Counted from the first letter of the stretch, positions 44,582-54,016 are shown. The stretch: 64,000 nt of DNA from JACCXG01 sp963785755 (GCA_963785755.1 CAWAXG010000002.1:62001-126000); one strand, 5' to 3'. Numbers and translations: made by a program. Notes: a model not told the origin generated them from the sequence alone.

Positions 44582-47268
44582 ATGATTAGTGAAACCATCG
44601 GCCCATACCGCGTGCTGGACAAGCTGGGCGAAGGCGGAATGGGCGTCGTCTATCTCGCTCGCGATCTGAAACACGATCGTGACGTCGCGATCAAGGTTCT
44701 GAAGGCGGACATCGCGGCCGTCATCGGCGCCGACCGTTTTCTGTCCGAGATCAAGACCACCGCACAGCTCAAGCATCCACACATCCTGCCGCTGTTCGAC
44801 TCGGGATCCGACGGGTCGGCGCTCTACTTCGTGATGCCGTTCATCGACGGCGAGTCCTTGAAGCAGCGGCTTCGCCGCACCGGCCGGCTGCCGCTCGCCG
44901 AGGCCATCCGGATCCTTCGCCAACTGGCGGACGCCCTCGCCCATGCCCACGCGCGCGGCATCGTTCATCGCGACGTCAAGACCGACAACGTGCTGGTGGC
45001 CGATCGCGACGTGTTCCTCTCCGACTTCGGCATTGCGCGCGCGCTCGGTCCGCATGCGCCGGGCGCCACCATGACCGGGACCGGAATGATGATCGGTACG
45101 CCCGGCTACATGTCGCCGGAACAGATCGTCGGGGGGCCGGTCGATCATCGGAGCGACATCTACGCGTTCGGCGCGCTGGCGTACGAGTCGTTGACGGGGC
45201 TGATGCCGTTTTCCGGCAGCGCGCAGGACGTCGTCGGCGCGCAGCTCAGCGGATCGCCCGAGCCGATCGTGCGGCATCGACCCGATGTCCCTCGGCGCTT
45301 GGCGGCATGGTGATGCGGTGTCTGGCGCGAGATGCGGACGCGCGGTGGCAGCGGATGGATGACGTCCTCGCGGTGCTCGATCAGCGCCGACGCTGCGCAC
45401 GGTGGCAGGGGATGCGGCGAACGCCGGCGCGACGGCGGCGGTGGCTCGGCGCCGGTCGCGGCGCTGGCCGCCGTCGGCGTCGATGGCGGCGGCCTGGTAT
45501 GTCACCCGTTCGTCCACCGGAACTCGCCGTCGCTCGAAGTCGGACGGATGACCCGCGTGACCACGGACCCCGGGCTCGAGCTCGATCCGGCGGTGTCGCC
45601 CGACGGCCGCGCGATCGCCTACGCCGCCGGTCCGCCGGGACGGATGCGCATCTACGTGCGGCAGATTGCCGGCGGCCGGAGCATGCCGGTCACCGGCGAC
45701 GACGTCGCCGTCGATGAAGCACACCGCTGGCCGCAATGGTCACCCGACGGTTTGCGGATCGTGTACCAGGGCGGCCGCCAGCGTTACACACTCCGCCTGG
45801 CGGTCACGACGCCGATGCTGTACGAGGTGCCGGCGCTTGGAGGAACGCCGCGGCGTCTGCTCGCGTCGGTTCCCGGACGGGTCGCCCTCAGTCCGTCGTG
45901 GTCGCACGACGCGGCGAGCGTCGTTTTCGGGGCAGCGGACGGTCTCGCCGTTGTTCCGACGGCTCCGGCGGATGCCGGCGGCACGCCGCAGATGCTGGTC
46001 AGCGGCGTGGAGCTGCATTCGCCCAGATGGTCGCCCGACGGCACGAAGATCGCGTACGTCAAGGGCGCCTCCCTGTTCACGTTTGGTGAAGAGATGATGG
46101 GAAACGTGTCGACCAGCATGCTCTTGATCGTGACGCCCGCGACGGGGCGCGTCAGCCAGATCACCAGCGGCGAATGGCTCGATACGAATCCGATCTGGCT
46201 GCCGGACGGCCGAAGACTGCTGTTCGTGTCGGGCCGCGGCGGCGGGCGGGATATCTACAGCATCGGGGTGACGGCGACTGGAGAGCCAGAAGGACAGCCA
46301 CAGCGCCTGACCTCGGGCTTGAACGCGCACACGATCTCGCTCTCCCGCGACGGCACGGTGCTGGCCTATGCGCTCGTACACGCCGAGCGCCAACGTGTGG
46401 TCGATCGACATCCCCACCGCAGGGGTGGCGTCGGTCGCCGACGCCACCCAGGTCACGTTCGGGAGCGAGAAGATCGAGAAAATGGTGGTGTCGCCCGATG
46501 GACAATGGCTCGCGTACGACTCGGATCGCAACGGCGTGGCAGACATCTGGAAGATGCGGCTGCCGGCGGGGACGCCAGAGCAGGTCACGAGCGGCCCCAA
46601 CCACAAGTTCGTGAACGACTGGTCACCCGACGGCCAGGAGATCCTGTTCCACACGATCCGGGACGGCCAGCGCGATGTGTTCGTGGTGTCGGCGGATGGC
46701 ACTCGAACCGAACAGGTCACGCGGAGTCCAGCGGAAGAGCAGCATGCTGGGTGGGGTCCCGACGGCAACTCGGTCGTCTACGACAAATCGAACGAGACCG
46801 GCGACGTCAATCACTGGCAGGCTCATATCGTGACGCGGGCGCGGCGCGGCGCGCCATGGGGCGAGCCGCGCCAGCTCACGAAAGGCGGCAGTTCCGATCC
46901 GAAATGGTCGCCGGACGGACGGCTGGTCGCGTACTGCGTGGGCGGACAGCTCCGGGTCGTCGCCCCGGACGGCAGCGGCGAGCGCATCCTCGTCGATGTC
47001 GGGCGCGGAAAGGACCAGCTCGACCCGGCATATCCCGTCTGGTCCCCGGACAGCCAGACCATCTACTACAAGGCGTACGATCGCGATCGCCATTCGACGA
47101 TCTGGTCGGTGCCCTCGGCCGGCGGGACACCGCGGCTGCTCGTGCGGTTCGACGATCCGTCGCGGCGGTCGCTGCGGCGCGAGCTCGCGACCGACGGCAA
47201 GCGCTTCTACTTCAGCGTGGCCAGGGACGAGAGCCGATATCTGGGCGATGGAACTGCGGATCAAGTAG
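44582..47268 (+). CDS. Ser/Thr kinase with C-terminal PD40 propeller, several frameshifts
   Basis: The kinase domain (about 1-240) is complete in one frame: IGPYRVLDKLGEGGMGVVYL, VAIKVL, IVHRDVKTDNVLV, DFGIARAL, MSPEQI and HRSDIYAFGALAYESL. Lysine-to-threonine-aspartate in HRDVKTDN (usual HRDxKPxN) is a notable variant. A poorly preserved juxtamembrane stretch (45297-45520, at least two shifts) leads to a TolB-like propeller with LDPAVSPDGRAIAYAAG, HRWPQWSPDGLRIVYQGG, VVSPDGQWLAYDSDRNG and PKWSPDGRLVAYCVG. Further shifts near 46380 and 47238; the corrected end is DIWAMELRIK. The start follows a weak site within 5 bp of a second ATG-like codon. Likely a membrane sensor kinase. Confidence 0.75.
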
Positions 47269-47314
47269 CCAAACACACGCAACGACCCAACTCCCAACGG
47301 TGCAGAATTCGTCG

Positions 47315-47395
47315 AGTCCTTCCGCCTTCCGCCTTCGCGCGAAGCGCTTCGGCGAGACTCGCCGTAGCCTTGGCGGAGGCGGTCACGGCGGAAGG
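47315..47395 (-). repeat. GC-rich palindromic element, minus orientation
   Basis: The reverse complement is nearly identical to the 34366-34445 block, including the core GCTACGGCGAGTCTCGCCG. It lies between convergent kinase and intradiol-dioxygenase genes and ends at the base before the dioxygenase stop codon. A short GTTGGGA remnant (CCCAACTCCCAACGG) precedes it at 47286. Confidence 0.8.
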
Positions 47396-48235
47396 CTAGA
47401 TCGCCACGGTCAGCGCCGCCGTAAAGCCGCTCTCGACGCTGCCGGAGACCGTTGCGAGCTCGAGGGCCGAGCCGTCGCTGAACACGTTGTCGGTCGCGAG
47501 CGACACGCGCGCGAGATTCGCGATGCTCGACTCATACCCGGCCGTCGCATACACCTGATCGCACGCCGCCTTGGGCAGCGCGATCTGCGACGTCGCGACC
47601 TTGTTGGCCACGTTGGTGGCGGCGGCAACGCTGGGGAACACCTCGAAGTGGATGTGCGGCCAGCGGCCCTGATAGCAGCCGGGGAAGATCGCGTTGAACG
47701 TCACCGTCCCATTCGAGTCCGCCTCCTGGACACCGCGAAGGTAGTTCTGATTGGTGACGCCCGCGGAGTACAGCGAATAACGGCCGAGCCTGTCGCACTC
47801 CCAGATATAGACCGCGCGGCCCGCGAGGGGCGAGCACGAAGACGAGGACACGATCGTCAGCGCGATCGTGAGCGGCACCCCGTCGGCCGTGCCGGTGAGT
47901 CCGCCGAAACTGGAGCGGATGTCGGTGCGCACCACGTCCGACAGACTCAGGACGGATGGTCCGTTGGACCCGTCACCCGGGAACGGTCCTGCCGTTTCCG
48001 CCGGGATCCTGCTGCACGCGGTGCTTCCGGTCCCGCCGCCGGAGTTTGCGCTGGCGTCGCTCGGCGACGTCGGACTGTCTCCCCCGCAACCGAGCAGCTG
48101 CACGCTGCCGAAACACGCGCCGAGACCCGCGGCGATCCGCAGCAGCGTCCTTCTATTCATGCTCTCCATGGCGGTCCCGGTCGCCGCGAGATCGCGATGC
48201 AGGCCGCCGAAGTCGTCGTGATGCTCATGTCCCAT
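47396..48235 (-). CDS. Intradiol ring-cleavage dioxygenase-like lipoprotein
   Basis: A 279-residue protein. After a His-rich head (MGHEHHDDFGGLHRDL) comes a Tat-like or lipoprotein leader (MNRRTLLRIAAGLGACFGS, LLGC), a Ser/Gly linker, then the intradiol fold: PAETAGPFPGDG, YIWECDRLGRYSLYS, NYLRGVQEADSNGTVTFN and IFPGCYQGRWPHIHFEVF. The Tyr of YSLY region, and the two His of HIH, are the expected Fe(III) ligands of catechol or protocatechuate dioxygenases. Exported intradiol-like proteins occur in many soil bacteria; their substrate is not established. An upstream in-frame start adds 35 residues without family similarity, so the ATG chosen is preferred. Confidence 0.85.
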   Translation of the reverse strand: MGHEHHDDFGGLHRDLAATGTAMESMNRRTLLRIAAGLGACFGSVQLLGCGGDSPTSPSDASANSGGGTGSTACSRIPAETAGPFPGDGSNGPSVLSLSDVVRTDIRSSFGGLTGTADGVPLTIALTIVSSSSCSPLAGRAVYIWECDRLGRYSLYSAGVTNQNYLRGVQEADSNGTVTFNAIFPGCYQGRWPHIHFEVFPSVAAATNVANKVATSQIALPKAACDQVYATAGYESSIANLARVSLATDNVFSDGSALELATVSGSVESGFTAALTVAI

Positions 48236-48346
48236 TGATGAACCCTCGTTCACGCGCCGGTCAGTGTGGTCGAACCGGCCGAATTCCGATGCCTCAGTAG
48301 ACAGGAGAGATGTGGCGTAGATGTGGCACATATTGGACAAAACGTT

Positions 48347-48487
48347 GGTTCAAGGGTTCAGGGGTTCAGGGGTTCAATGGTTCCAGGTTCAGGGGTTCTG
48401 GGGTTCAATAGTTCCGAGATTCAGGGTTCGAACACTTGAACCTGTGAACCCGAACCTGTGAACCCCTGAACTCCTGAACCTTTGAAC
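48347..48487. repeat. Inverted pair of GGGTTCA heptamer arrays
   Basis: The left half (to about 48425) is made of GGGTTCA/GGTTCAG units and the right half (48436-48487) of complementary TGAACCC/CTGAACC units. This repeats the architecture of the GTTGGGA pairs with a different sequence. It fills the divergent gap between the dioxygenase and P-loop kinase genes. Confidence 0.8.
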
Positions 48488-48499
48488 TTCGTGAGATCA

Positions 48500-49024
48500 G
48501 TGCCCTCCCACGTCATCGTGATTTCGGGCTCGATGGGCAGCGGCAAGACGACCGTCCTGGGGGAGGCGTCGGACGTGCTCTCGGCCCGCCAGATTGCGCA
48601 CGCCACCATCGATCTCGATGCCATCGGTACGGTGCTGGTCGCGGATGCCGTCGCGCGCGATCTGGTCTCTCGCAACCTCGAGGCAATCTACGCGAACGTG
48701 CTCGGCGCCGGCGTTACGCGGATCCTGCTCGCCGAGGCCGTCGAAGATCGCGACGGCCTGACCCGGCTGCGCCGCGCGATGCCGGGGGCAGAGATCGTCG
48801 TGTGCCGGCTCACTGCCACCGTCGAAACGATGCAGCGCCGGCTGCGCACGCGCGAGCCCGGCATGCTCCAGGAACAGTTCGTGACACGCGCGAGCGAGCT
48901 CGATCGCGTGCTGGAGCGTGCGGCCCTGGAAGACTTCACCGTCGCGAACGACGGCCGATCGATCACCGACGTCGCGCGCGAGCTCCTGGAGCGCGCCGGG
49001 TGGATCGCGCCGGCACGCGGATAG
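48500..49024 (+). CDS. P-loop nucleotide kinase-like protein (AAA_33 type)
   Basis: About 174 residues with Walker A GSMGSGKTT near the N-terminus, an acidic DLDAIG after strand 2, and a C-terminal lid-like segment RRLRTREPGMLQEQF. The size and layout resemble small-molecule or nucleotide kinases such as gluconate, shikimate or adenylylsulfate kinases grouped in AAA_33. The start is uncertain: GTG at this position puts the P-loop right after a short strand, GTG at 48491 and TTG at 48482 are alternatives. The preceding heptamer repeat ends only bases upstream. The substrate is unknown. Confidence 0.7.
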   Translation: MPSHVIVISGSMGSGKTTVLGEASDVLSARQIAHATIDLDAIGTVLVADAVARDLVSRNLEAIYANVLGAGVTRILLAEAVEDRDGLTRLRRAMPGAEIVVCRLTATVETMQRRLRTREPGMLQEQFVTRASELDRVLERAALEDFTVANDGRSITDVARELLERAGWIAPARG

Positions 49025-49063
49025 AGGCGGCTCTCGTTGGAGGCGAGCGTCGGAGTGTTTCTG

Positions 49064-49305
49064 ACGAGTCGCGGATCCTCGCGGATTGCACAGCGGTCGT
49101 GCACGCCGGCCTTCCAGGGCCGGCGTCTCCTGGACCGGATGGATGAGTAATCACAAGCCGGTCAGAGTCTCGCTGGCTTGTGATTACTCACCCATCCGGT
49201 CCACGGGCCGCGCGAAGCGCGGGCACGACCGCTCGTCGCGCCGCAGATCAGCACGCTCGCCCTGGCGATCCGCGTCGATCCGCGAAAATCCGCGCTCGTG
49301 AATCC
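49064..49305 (+). repeat. Cloverleaf repeat, full copy B
   Basis: Same design as copy A. The closing stem is 49092-49102 with 49223-49233; hairpins are 49104-49125, 49132-49159 with 49175-49202 (28-nt arms, one mismatch) and 49208-49222. The scaffold, including CACGGGCCGCGCGAAGCGCGG, is identical to A, but the long middle hairpin differs in sequence on both arms. It fills most of the 350-bp gap before the Gfo/Idh gene; no gene is seen there. Confidence 0.85.
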
Positions 49306-49376
49306 AAAAGGCCAGGGCGTCCCCTTCGATCCACCACAGGCAAGGTTGCAGCCGCCATCCGACATACGATCAGCGC

Positions 49377-50465
49377 ATGAGCAGAACGAGAGTCGCCGTG
49401 CTCGGCGCCGGATTCATCGCCGAGATTCACGCCGAATGCTTTCACCGCTTCGTGCCCGACGCCGAGATCGTCGCTGTCTACTCGCGAACCGAGCACCGCG
49501 CGCGCGCGTTCGCGCAGAAGCACGGCATCGCGCGCTGGCTGACCAATCTCGAGGAGGCACTCGCGCAGGTCGACTGCGACGTGGTGGACATCTGCCTGCC
49601 GAATCACCTGCACGCCCGCCTCACGATCGACGCCGTCGCCGCCGGCAGGCACGTGATCATCGAGAAGCCGCTGTGCCTCACCCTCGACGAAGCGGACGCC
49701 ATGATCGCGGCGGGCCGGACGCACGGGCGCAAGCTGATGTACGCCGAGGAACTCTGCTTCGCACCGAAGTACGAGCGGGTCCGGCAGCTCGTGCGCGAGG
49801 GCGCCGTCGGATCCGTCTACTACATGCGCCAGTGCGAAAAGCACTCCGGCCCGCACAGCGACTGGTTCTACGACATCGATCAATCGGGTGGCGGCGCGCT
49901 CATGGACATGGGCTGTCATGGCTTCGCCTGGTTCCGCTGGATGCTCGGCGGCAAGCCGCGGGTGCTGAGCGTGTACGCCCAGATGCAGACCGGCCTCATT
50001 CATCGCGGCCGGACACGCGGCGAAGAGAATTCGCTCTGTCTCGTCGAATTCGACGGCGGCGTCGTCGGCATCGTCGAAAACAGCTGGGCGAAACTGGGGG
50101 GCATGGAGGACCGGGTCGAGGTCTGCGGCACCGGCGGCATCGTCTATGCCGATCTGTTCATGGGGAACTCCACGCTGACCTACAGCGAAAAAGGTTACGG
50201 CTACGCCATGGAGAAGGCCGGGGCGACGCAAGGCTGGACCTTCACCAATTTCGAGGAAGCGTTCAATCAGGGCTACCCGCACGAGCTGAAGCACTTCATC
50301 GAGTGCGTGCGCAACGACACGCCGCCGCTGACCACTGCAGAAGATGGGCGGGCCGTGCTCGAGATGCTGAATGCGGCGTATCACTCGGCGCGGATCGGCC
50401 AGAAGGTGGCGCTGCCCTTCAGGCCGTCGGTGGCCAAACCCGTCGATTTGTGGCTCGGCCAATGA
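49377..50465 (+). CDS. Gfo/Idh/MocA family oxidoreductase
   Basis: A 362-residue NAD(P)-dependent dehydrogenase. The Rossmann domain begins MSRTRVAVLGAGFIAEIHAE, with VDICLPNHLHA and the catalytic-lysine motif HVIIEKPLCLTLDEAD. The C-terminal alpha/beta domain has GGGALMDMGCHGFAWFRWML, where the His is a usual catalytic residue, and ends with EMLNAAYHSARIGQKVALPF. Family members oxidise or isomerise sugars, inositols or amino sugars. Its stop overlaps the next start (ATGA), so it is coupled to the glucosamine-6-phosphate deaminase gene, suggesting an amino-sugar substrate by context. Confidence 0.92.
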   Translation: MSRTRVAVLGAGFIAEIHAECFHRFVPDAEIVAVYSRTEHRARAFAQKHGIARWLTNLEEALAQVDCDVVDICLPNHLHARLTIDAVAAGRHVIIEKPLCLTLDEADAMIAAGRTHGRKLMYAEELCFAPKYERVRQLVREGAVGSVYYMRQCEKHSGPHSDWFYDIDQSGGGALMDMGCHGFAWFRWMLGGKPRVLSVYAQMQTGLIHRGRTRGEENSLCLVEFDGGVVGIVENSWAKLGGMEDRVEVCGTGGIVYADLFMGNSTLTYSEKGYGYAMEKAGATQGWTFTNFEEAFNQGYPHELKHFIECVRNDTPPLTTAEDGRAVLEMLNAAYHSARIGQKVALPFRPSVAKPVDLWLGQ

Positions 50466-51193
50466 ATCTGCTGCGCTTCGATTCCGAGCCGGCGTGGATT
50501 GGCGCGGTGTGTTCGTTCTGGCGGGACCGGCTCCGCGAAAAGCCGGACTTGAAGATCTGTCTGCCCTCGGGGACGACGCCCGTGGGCGTCTATGCGGAGA
50601 TGTCGCGCAGCGCCAGGGAAGGGCTCGTCTCGTTCGAGCACGCGACCGTGTTCGCGCTCGACGAGTTTGGAGGCCTCGCTCCCGACGATCCCGGTCGCAC
50701 CAGGCATACACTGCAGCGGCAACTGATCGACGCCGTGAATTTGCCATCGGCGGCGTTCCGGTATCTCGAACCGGACGAGCCCGATCTCGCGCGGCACTGC
50801 CTGGACTACGACGCGGCGATCGGCGACGGATTCGATTTGATGGTCCTCGGGATCGGGCTCAACGGACATCTCGGCATGAACGAGCCCGGCTCACCCGTCG
50901 ACAGTCCGACGCGCCGGGTCGAGCTGCACGGCGCGACGATTCAGTCGTCGGCGAGATACTTCACGCATCTCGACCTGCCTCGCTGGGGTCTCACCGTCGG
51001 CCTGAAGGCGGTGCGCGCGTCGAAGGAAGTGTGGCTGCTCGCGAACGGAGCGGCCAAAGCCGACATCGTTCAACGGACCGTGCGTGGCGAGATCGTTACG
51101 GCCAACCCCGCATCATTGCTGCGCACGCATCCGAACTGTTCGCTGTTCGTGGATCGAGACGCCGGCTCGTTGCTCGGCGATGCTCCAACTTAG
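50462..51193 (+). CDS. Glucosamine-6-phosphate deaminase/isomerase family protein
   Basis: A 243-residue NagB-like protein. Phosphate-binding LPSGTTPVGVYAEM, active-site acidic segment VFALDEFGGL (as in the TxDEY/FxGL of NagB), and VLGIGLNGHLGMNEPGSP correspond to the family signature; a serine/threonine-rich GLTVGLKAVRASKEVWLLA completes the site. NagB converts glucosamine-6-phosphate to fructose-6-phosphate and ammonia. The gene starts by a 4-bp overlap with the Gfo/Idh gene and ends before a strong terminator. With the sialate esterase downstream this region looks like an amino-sugar utilisation locus, which is an inference. Confidence 0.88.
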   Translation: MNLLRFDSEPAWIGAVCSFWRDRLREKPDLKICLPSGTTPVGVYAEMSRSAREGLVSFEHATVFALDEFGGLAPDDPGRTRHTLQRQLIDAVNLPSAAFRYLEPDEPDLARHCLDYDAAIGDGFDLMVLGIGLNGHLGMNEPGSPVDSPTRRVELHGATIQSSARYFTHLDLPRWGLTVGLKAVRASKEVWLLANGAAKADIVQRTVRGEIVTANPASLLRTHPNCSLFVDRDAGSLLGDAPT

Positions 51194-51235
51194 GGGCGGC
51201 AGGACGGCCTGGTGGTTGCCGTAGAAAAACGAAAA

Positions 51236-51263
51236 GGCCCTGACGGACCGTCAGGGCCCTTTG
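51236..51263 (+). terminator. Intrinsic terminator after the deaminase gene
   Basis: Stem GGCCCTGAC/GTCAGGGCC with a short GGACC-type loop, preceded by AAAA and followed by CTTT. The A-run on one side and T-run on the other could let it act in both directions, serving the convergent secreted-protein gene as well. Confidence 0.8.
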
Positions 51264-51280
51264 CTAGGTCCGGACTGTCC

Positions 51281-51748
51281 CTACGAGCACTTCGTCTCGA
51301 GATGCTTAAATGACTTCACGTTCAGCCGCGGCTGGTCGCTGGCCGAAGCGCCCGCTGGCGGGGCCGCTCCGCCGGCCGGCGGCGCGCCCGCCGCTGGTGA
51401 CGAGGACTTCGCACCCGGCGTGATCGCCCCGGTGGCTTCCACCATATGTCCGACGTGCTCCTTCAGGTTCGTGCCAGCCGGCGATCCGATCAGGCGAACC
51501 GTCTGCTTCATCGCCGACGGCGCTCCGGCTGTCCCCGCGGTTTCGCTGGCGGGGGCCGCGTCCGCGAGCACGAAGGATTCCGGCGTGTCACCGGCCTTCA
51601 AACAGCCCTTCAACGTCACTGTCTTCTCAGCAGCGGCTGACTGATCGGGCTTCGCCGCCGGCGTCTGACCTGCCGGGGGCGGGGTCTGTGCCGCGAGGCC
51701 GACTGCAAAAGCCATCGCTGTACAGGTAGAGATGATCAAACGTTTCAT
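51281..51748 (-). CDS. Small secreted protein of unknown function
   Basis: A 155-residue exported protein. Signal peptide MKRLIISTCTAMAFAVGLAA; then a Pro/Ala/Gln-rich linker, a beta-rich core (KTVTLKGCLKAGDTPESFVL; VRLIGSPAGTNLKEHVGHMV with EATGAIT), and an Ala/Pro/Gly-rich tail ending LNVKSFKHLETKCS. The KGCL...HVGH.VE.TG arrangement is seen in many acidobacterial secreted proteins and resembles an OB-like barrel. The ATG follows GGAGGAGC, a strong ribosome-binding site. It is convergent with the deaminase gene, with the terminator between. The 285-bp region upstream of it holds a few degenerate GGGAACT units and no other gene. Confidence 0.75.
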   Translation of the reverse strand: MKRLIISTCTAMAFAVGLAAQTPPPAGQTPAAKPDQSAAAEKTVTLKGCLKAGDTPESFVLADAAPASETAGTAGAPSAMKQTVRLIGSPAGTNLKEHVGHMVEATGAITPGAKSSSPAAGAPPAGGAAPPAGASASDQPRLNVKSFKHLETKCS

Positions 51749-52033
51749 TAGCTCCTCCTTCGGCGCACTTGAAACTGTAGCAATCGGAACTGCAGAAACC
51801 GCGCCACGGATGTGCACCTGGCTGAGCCGTTGCGCTTCCGCGCAGCGAGCGCGGGCAAAAGCCGCGGTTTTGTGGGAACTCGGAATCGGGAACTGGTTGA
51901 GGTGGTCGTTGGCGCGATCGCAGATACACCACGAGCGGCCGGGCTCCGTGTCTGAGTTTCAGACAGACAGGGTAAGCAATTCAGTGTGTCGTGAAACTCG
52001 ACCGTCAAGCTCGGCCGGGACTAGAATGTCGCC

Positions 52034-53518
52034 ATGCTGTCACGCCTGTTCTCGACCGTCCTCGTCGCTTCTCTGACGTTCGCCGGCCACGCGTTCGCCG
52101 AGGTCCGCCTGCCGGGGATCATCAGCGACCACATGCTGCTGCAGCGCGACGTGCCCGCGCGCATCTTCGGCAGGGCCGATCCCGGTGAAGCCGTGAGCGT
52201 CGCGTTCCGCGGCCAGAGCGTGCAGACGGTCGCCGATCCGCTCGGCCGCTGGGAGGTCTGGCTCCAGCCCCTGGCGCCGGGCGCTGCCGCCGAGATGACG
52301 ATCAGCGGGACGAACACGATCAAGATCGCCGACGTGCTGGTCGGAGACGTCTGGGTCGGGTCCGGCCAGTCGAACATGCAGTGGGCGGTCCGCCAATCAG
52401 CCAACGCCGAGACCGAGATCGCCGCGGCGAAATACCCGCAGATGCGATTCTTCTACGTCCCCCGCAAGCCCTCGCCCGTGCCGGTCGAAGACGTGGACGC
52501 GAAGTGGGTGGTGTGCACGCCGGAGTCGGCGAGGGACTTCTCGGCGGTGATGTACTACTTCGGCCGCCAGATGCACCAGGATCTCAAGGTCCCGATGGGA
52601 TTGATCCATACGTCGTGGGGCGGCACCCCGATCGCGTCATGGATCAGCGGACCGTCGCTCGTGGCCAACACGCGGCTCGAGCCATTCCTGACCTACTGGC
52701 AGAACGTCATCCTGCAGTACCCGATGGGCGCGAGCCGCCACGAGCAGGCGATCAAGAAGTGGGAAGCGAGCGGATCGCAGGGCGCTCGACCCGCGGCGCC
52801 GATGGGCCCCGGGCACGCGCACGAGCCGACGTCGCTCTACAACGGGATGATCGCGCCCGTCGTCAAGTACACGATCAAAGGCGCGCTCTGGTATCAGGGG
52901 GAGACGGAAGCCGGCCGCGCGCAGGGTCATGTCTACGGCGAGGCGATGATGACGCTCGTCCAGGACTGGCGCCGCGCCTTCGGTCAGGGCGACTTCCCGT
53001 TCTACTGGGTGCAACTCGCGAACTACGGCAACGCGGCGAAGAACGGACACTGGATGAAGGTGCAGGAAGGCCAGGTCAAGGCCACCGTGCTCCGCAACAC
53101 CGGCGTCGCCATCATCAACGACATCGGCAACCCCACCGACATCCATCCGACCAACAAGCAGGACGTCGGCTGGCGGCTGGCGATGCTCGCGCAGAACCGC
53201 GACGCGAGCCCGCTGTACAGGCAGTTCACCCGCGAGGGCACTGCCATCCGGATCTGGTTCGACAACGCGGGGAAAGCGCTGAAGACGCGCGGCAACGCCG
53301 CGCTGACCGGCTTCCAGATCGCCGGACCGGACGGCAAGTATGTCGCGGCGACGGCGCGCATCGAGGGGACGACCATTCTCGTGTCGAGTCCCGAGGTGAC
53401 CAATCCGTGGTCCGTCCGCTACGCCTGGGACTACAACCCCGACGGCAATCTGATCAACGCGGCCGGGCTGCCGGCGTCGCTCTTCAGGACTGACGAAAAC
53501 GACGATCGAGTGAGGTGA
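52034..53518 (+). CDS. Sialate O-acetylesterase-like SGNH hydrolase
   Basis: A 494-residue exported esterase. Signal peptide MLSRLFSTVLVASLTFAGHA; an N-terminal beta domain (VRLPGIISDHMLLQRDVPAR) is characteristic of this family. The SGNH blocks are present: GSGQSNMQW (nucleophile Ser), GLIHTSWGGTPIASW, KGALWYQGETEAGRA and the catalytic Asp-His in PTDIHPTNKQDVG. The C-terminal part is a small beta domain. The family removes acetyl groups from sialic acid or from plant polysaccharides. The gene is intact, and lies near the Gfo/Idh and NagB-like genes. Confidence 0.92.
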   Translation: MLSRLFSTVLVASLTFAGHAFAEVRLPGIISDHMLLQRDVPARIFGRADPGEAVSVAFRGQSVQTVADPLGRWEVWLQPLAPGAAAEMTISGTNTIKIADVLVGDVWVGSGQSNMQWAVRQSANAETEIAAAKYPQMRFFYVPRKPSPVPVEDVDAKWVVCTPESARDFSAVMYYFGRQMHQDLKVPMGLIHTSWGGTPIASWISGPSLVANTRLEPFLTYWQNVILQYPMGASRHEQAIKKWEASGSQGARPAAPMGPGHAHEPTSLYNGMIAPVVKYTIKGALWYQGETEAGRAQGHVYGEAMMTLVQDWRRAFGQGDFPFYWVQLANYGNAAKNGHWMKVQEGQVKATVLRNTGVAIINDIGNPTDIHPTNKQDVGWRLAMLAQNRDASPLYRQFTREGTAIRIWFDNAGKALKTRGNAALTGFQIAGPDGKYVAATARIEGTTILVSSPEVTNPWSVRYAWDYNPDGNLINAAGLPASLFRTDENDDRVR

Positions 53519-53662
53519 GCGCACGTGACGCACGTGCCACGTGCCACGTGCTGTGTGCGCACGTGCTTTCCGTGCTACGTGCTGCGTGCTACGTCCTCAC
53601 GTGCGTTCGTGCTACGTGCGGACGTGCTCGTGCTACGTGGACTTCACGTGCTACGTGCGCCA
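53519..53662. repeat. Degenerate GTGCTAC heptamer array
   Basis: Units GTGCTAC, GTGCTGC, GTGCGTT and GTGCCAC run with mostly 7-bp period from the esterase stop into the last codons of the STAS gene on the other strand. It is the third unrelated heptamer array in the window. Confidence 0.75.
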
Positions 53663-54016
53663 GCCGAAACTGCGAACGGCTGCGGCCTCGTTGTCGAACG
53701 TCTCGAACACGATGAGCAGCTTGAGCATGCCGAACAGGCTCTCGCTTCGCCGGGTCAGGTTGAGCAGCTTCATGTCGCCGCCGCCTTCGCGGATCGTCTT
53801 CAGCTTGGCGACGAGCATGCCCACGCCGGAGCTGTCGATGTAGCTGACGCCGCCGAGATCGAGCACGATCTTGGAGCGTCCGCGGCCGAGCAGGTCGTGA
53901 ACCTGGCGCCGGAACGCCAGATCGCCATCGTCCATCAGCATCTGGCCGGCGAGCACCAGGACGGTCACGTCCCCGGCCTCGCGTTCTTCAATCGTCAATT
54001 TCGAATCGTCTGTCAT
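53651..54016 (-). CDS. STAS-domain anti-anti-sigma factor
   Basis: A 121-residue single STAS domain, as in SpoIIAA/RsbV. The phosphorylatable serine motif is YIDSSGVGMLV near residue 62, preceded by KIVLDLGGVS and followed by GGDMKLLNLTRRSESLFGML. In partner-switching systems such proteins bind an anti-sigma kinase when unphosphorylated. No kinase or phosphatase partner is adjacent. Its stop codon TAG is provided by the GTGCTAC array (CTA on the plus strand), so the last residue or two may be recent. Confidence 0.9.
   Translation of the reverse strand: MTDDSKLTIEEREAGDVTVLVLAGQMLMDDGDLAFRRQVHDLLGRGRSKIVLDLGGVSYIDSSGVGMLVAKLKTIREGGGDMKLLNLTRRSESLFGMLKLLIVFETFDNEAAAVRSFGWRT

Noticed and set aside
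44582..47268. Calling the kinase at 44.6 kb a pseudogene
   Set aside because: The kinase domain is complete in one frame and the propeller is nearly whole; the indels may be errors, so it is kept as a damaged CDS.
49064..49305. Cloverleaf element as an integron attC site
   Set aside because: No RYYYAAC/GTTRRRY boxes and no integrase or cassette series are seen.
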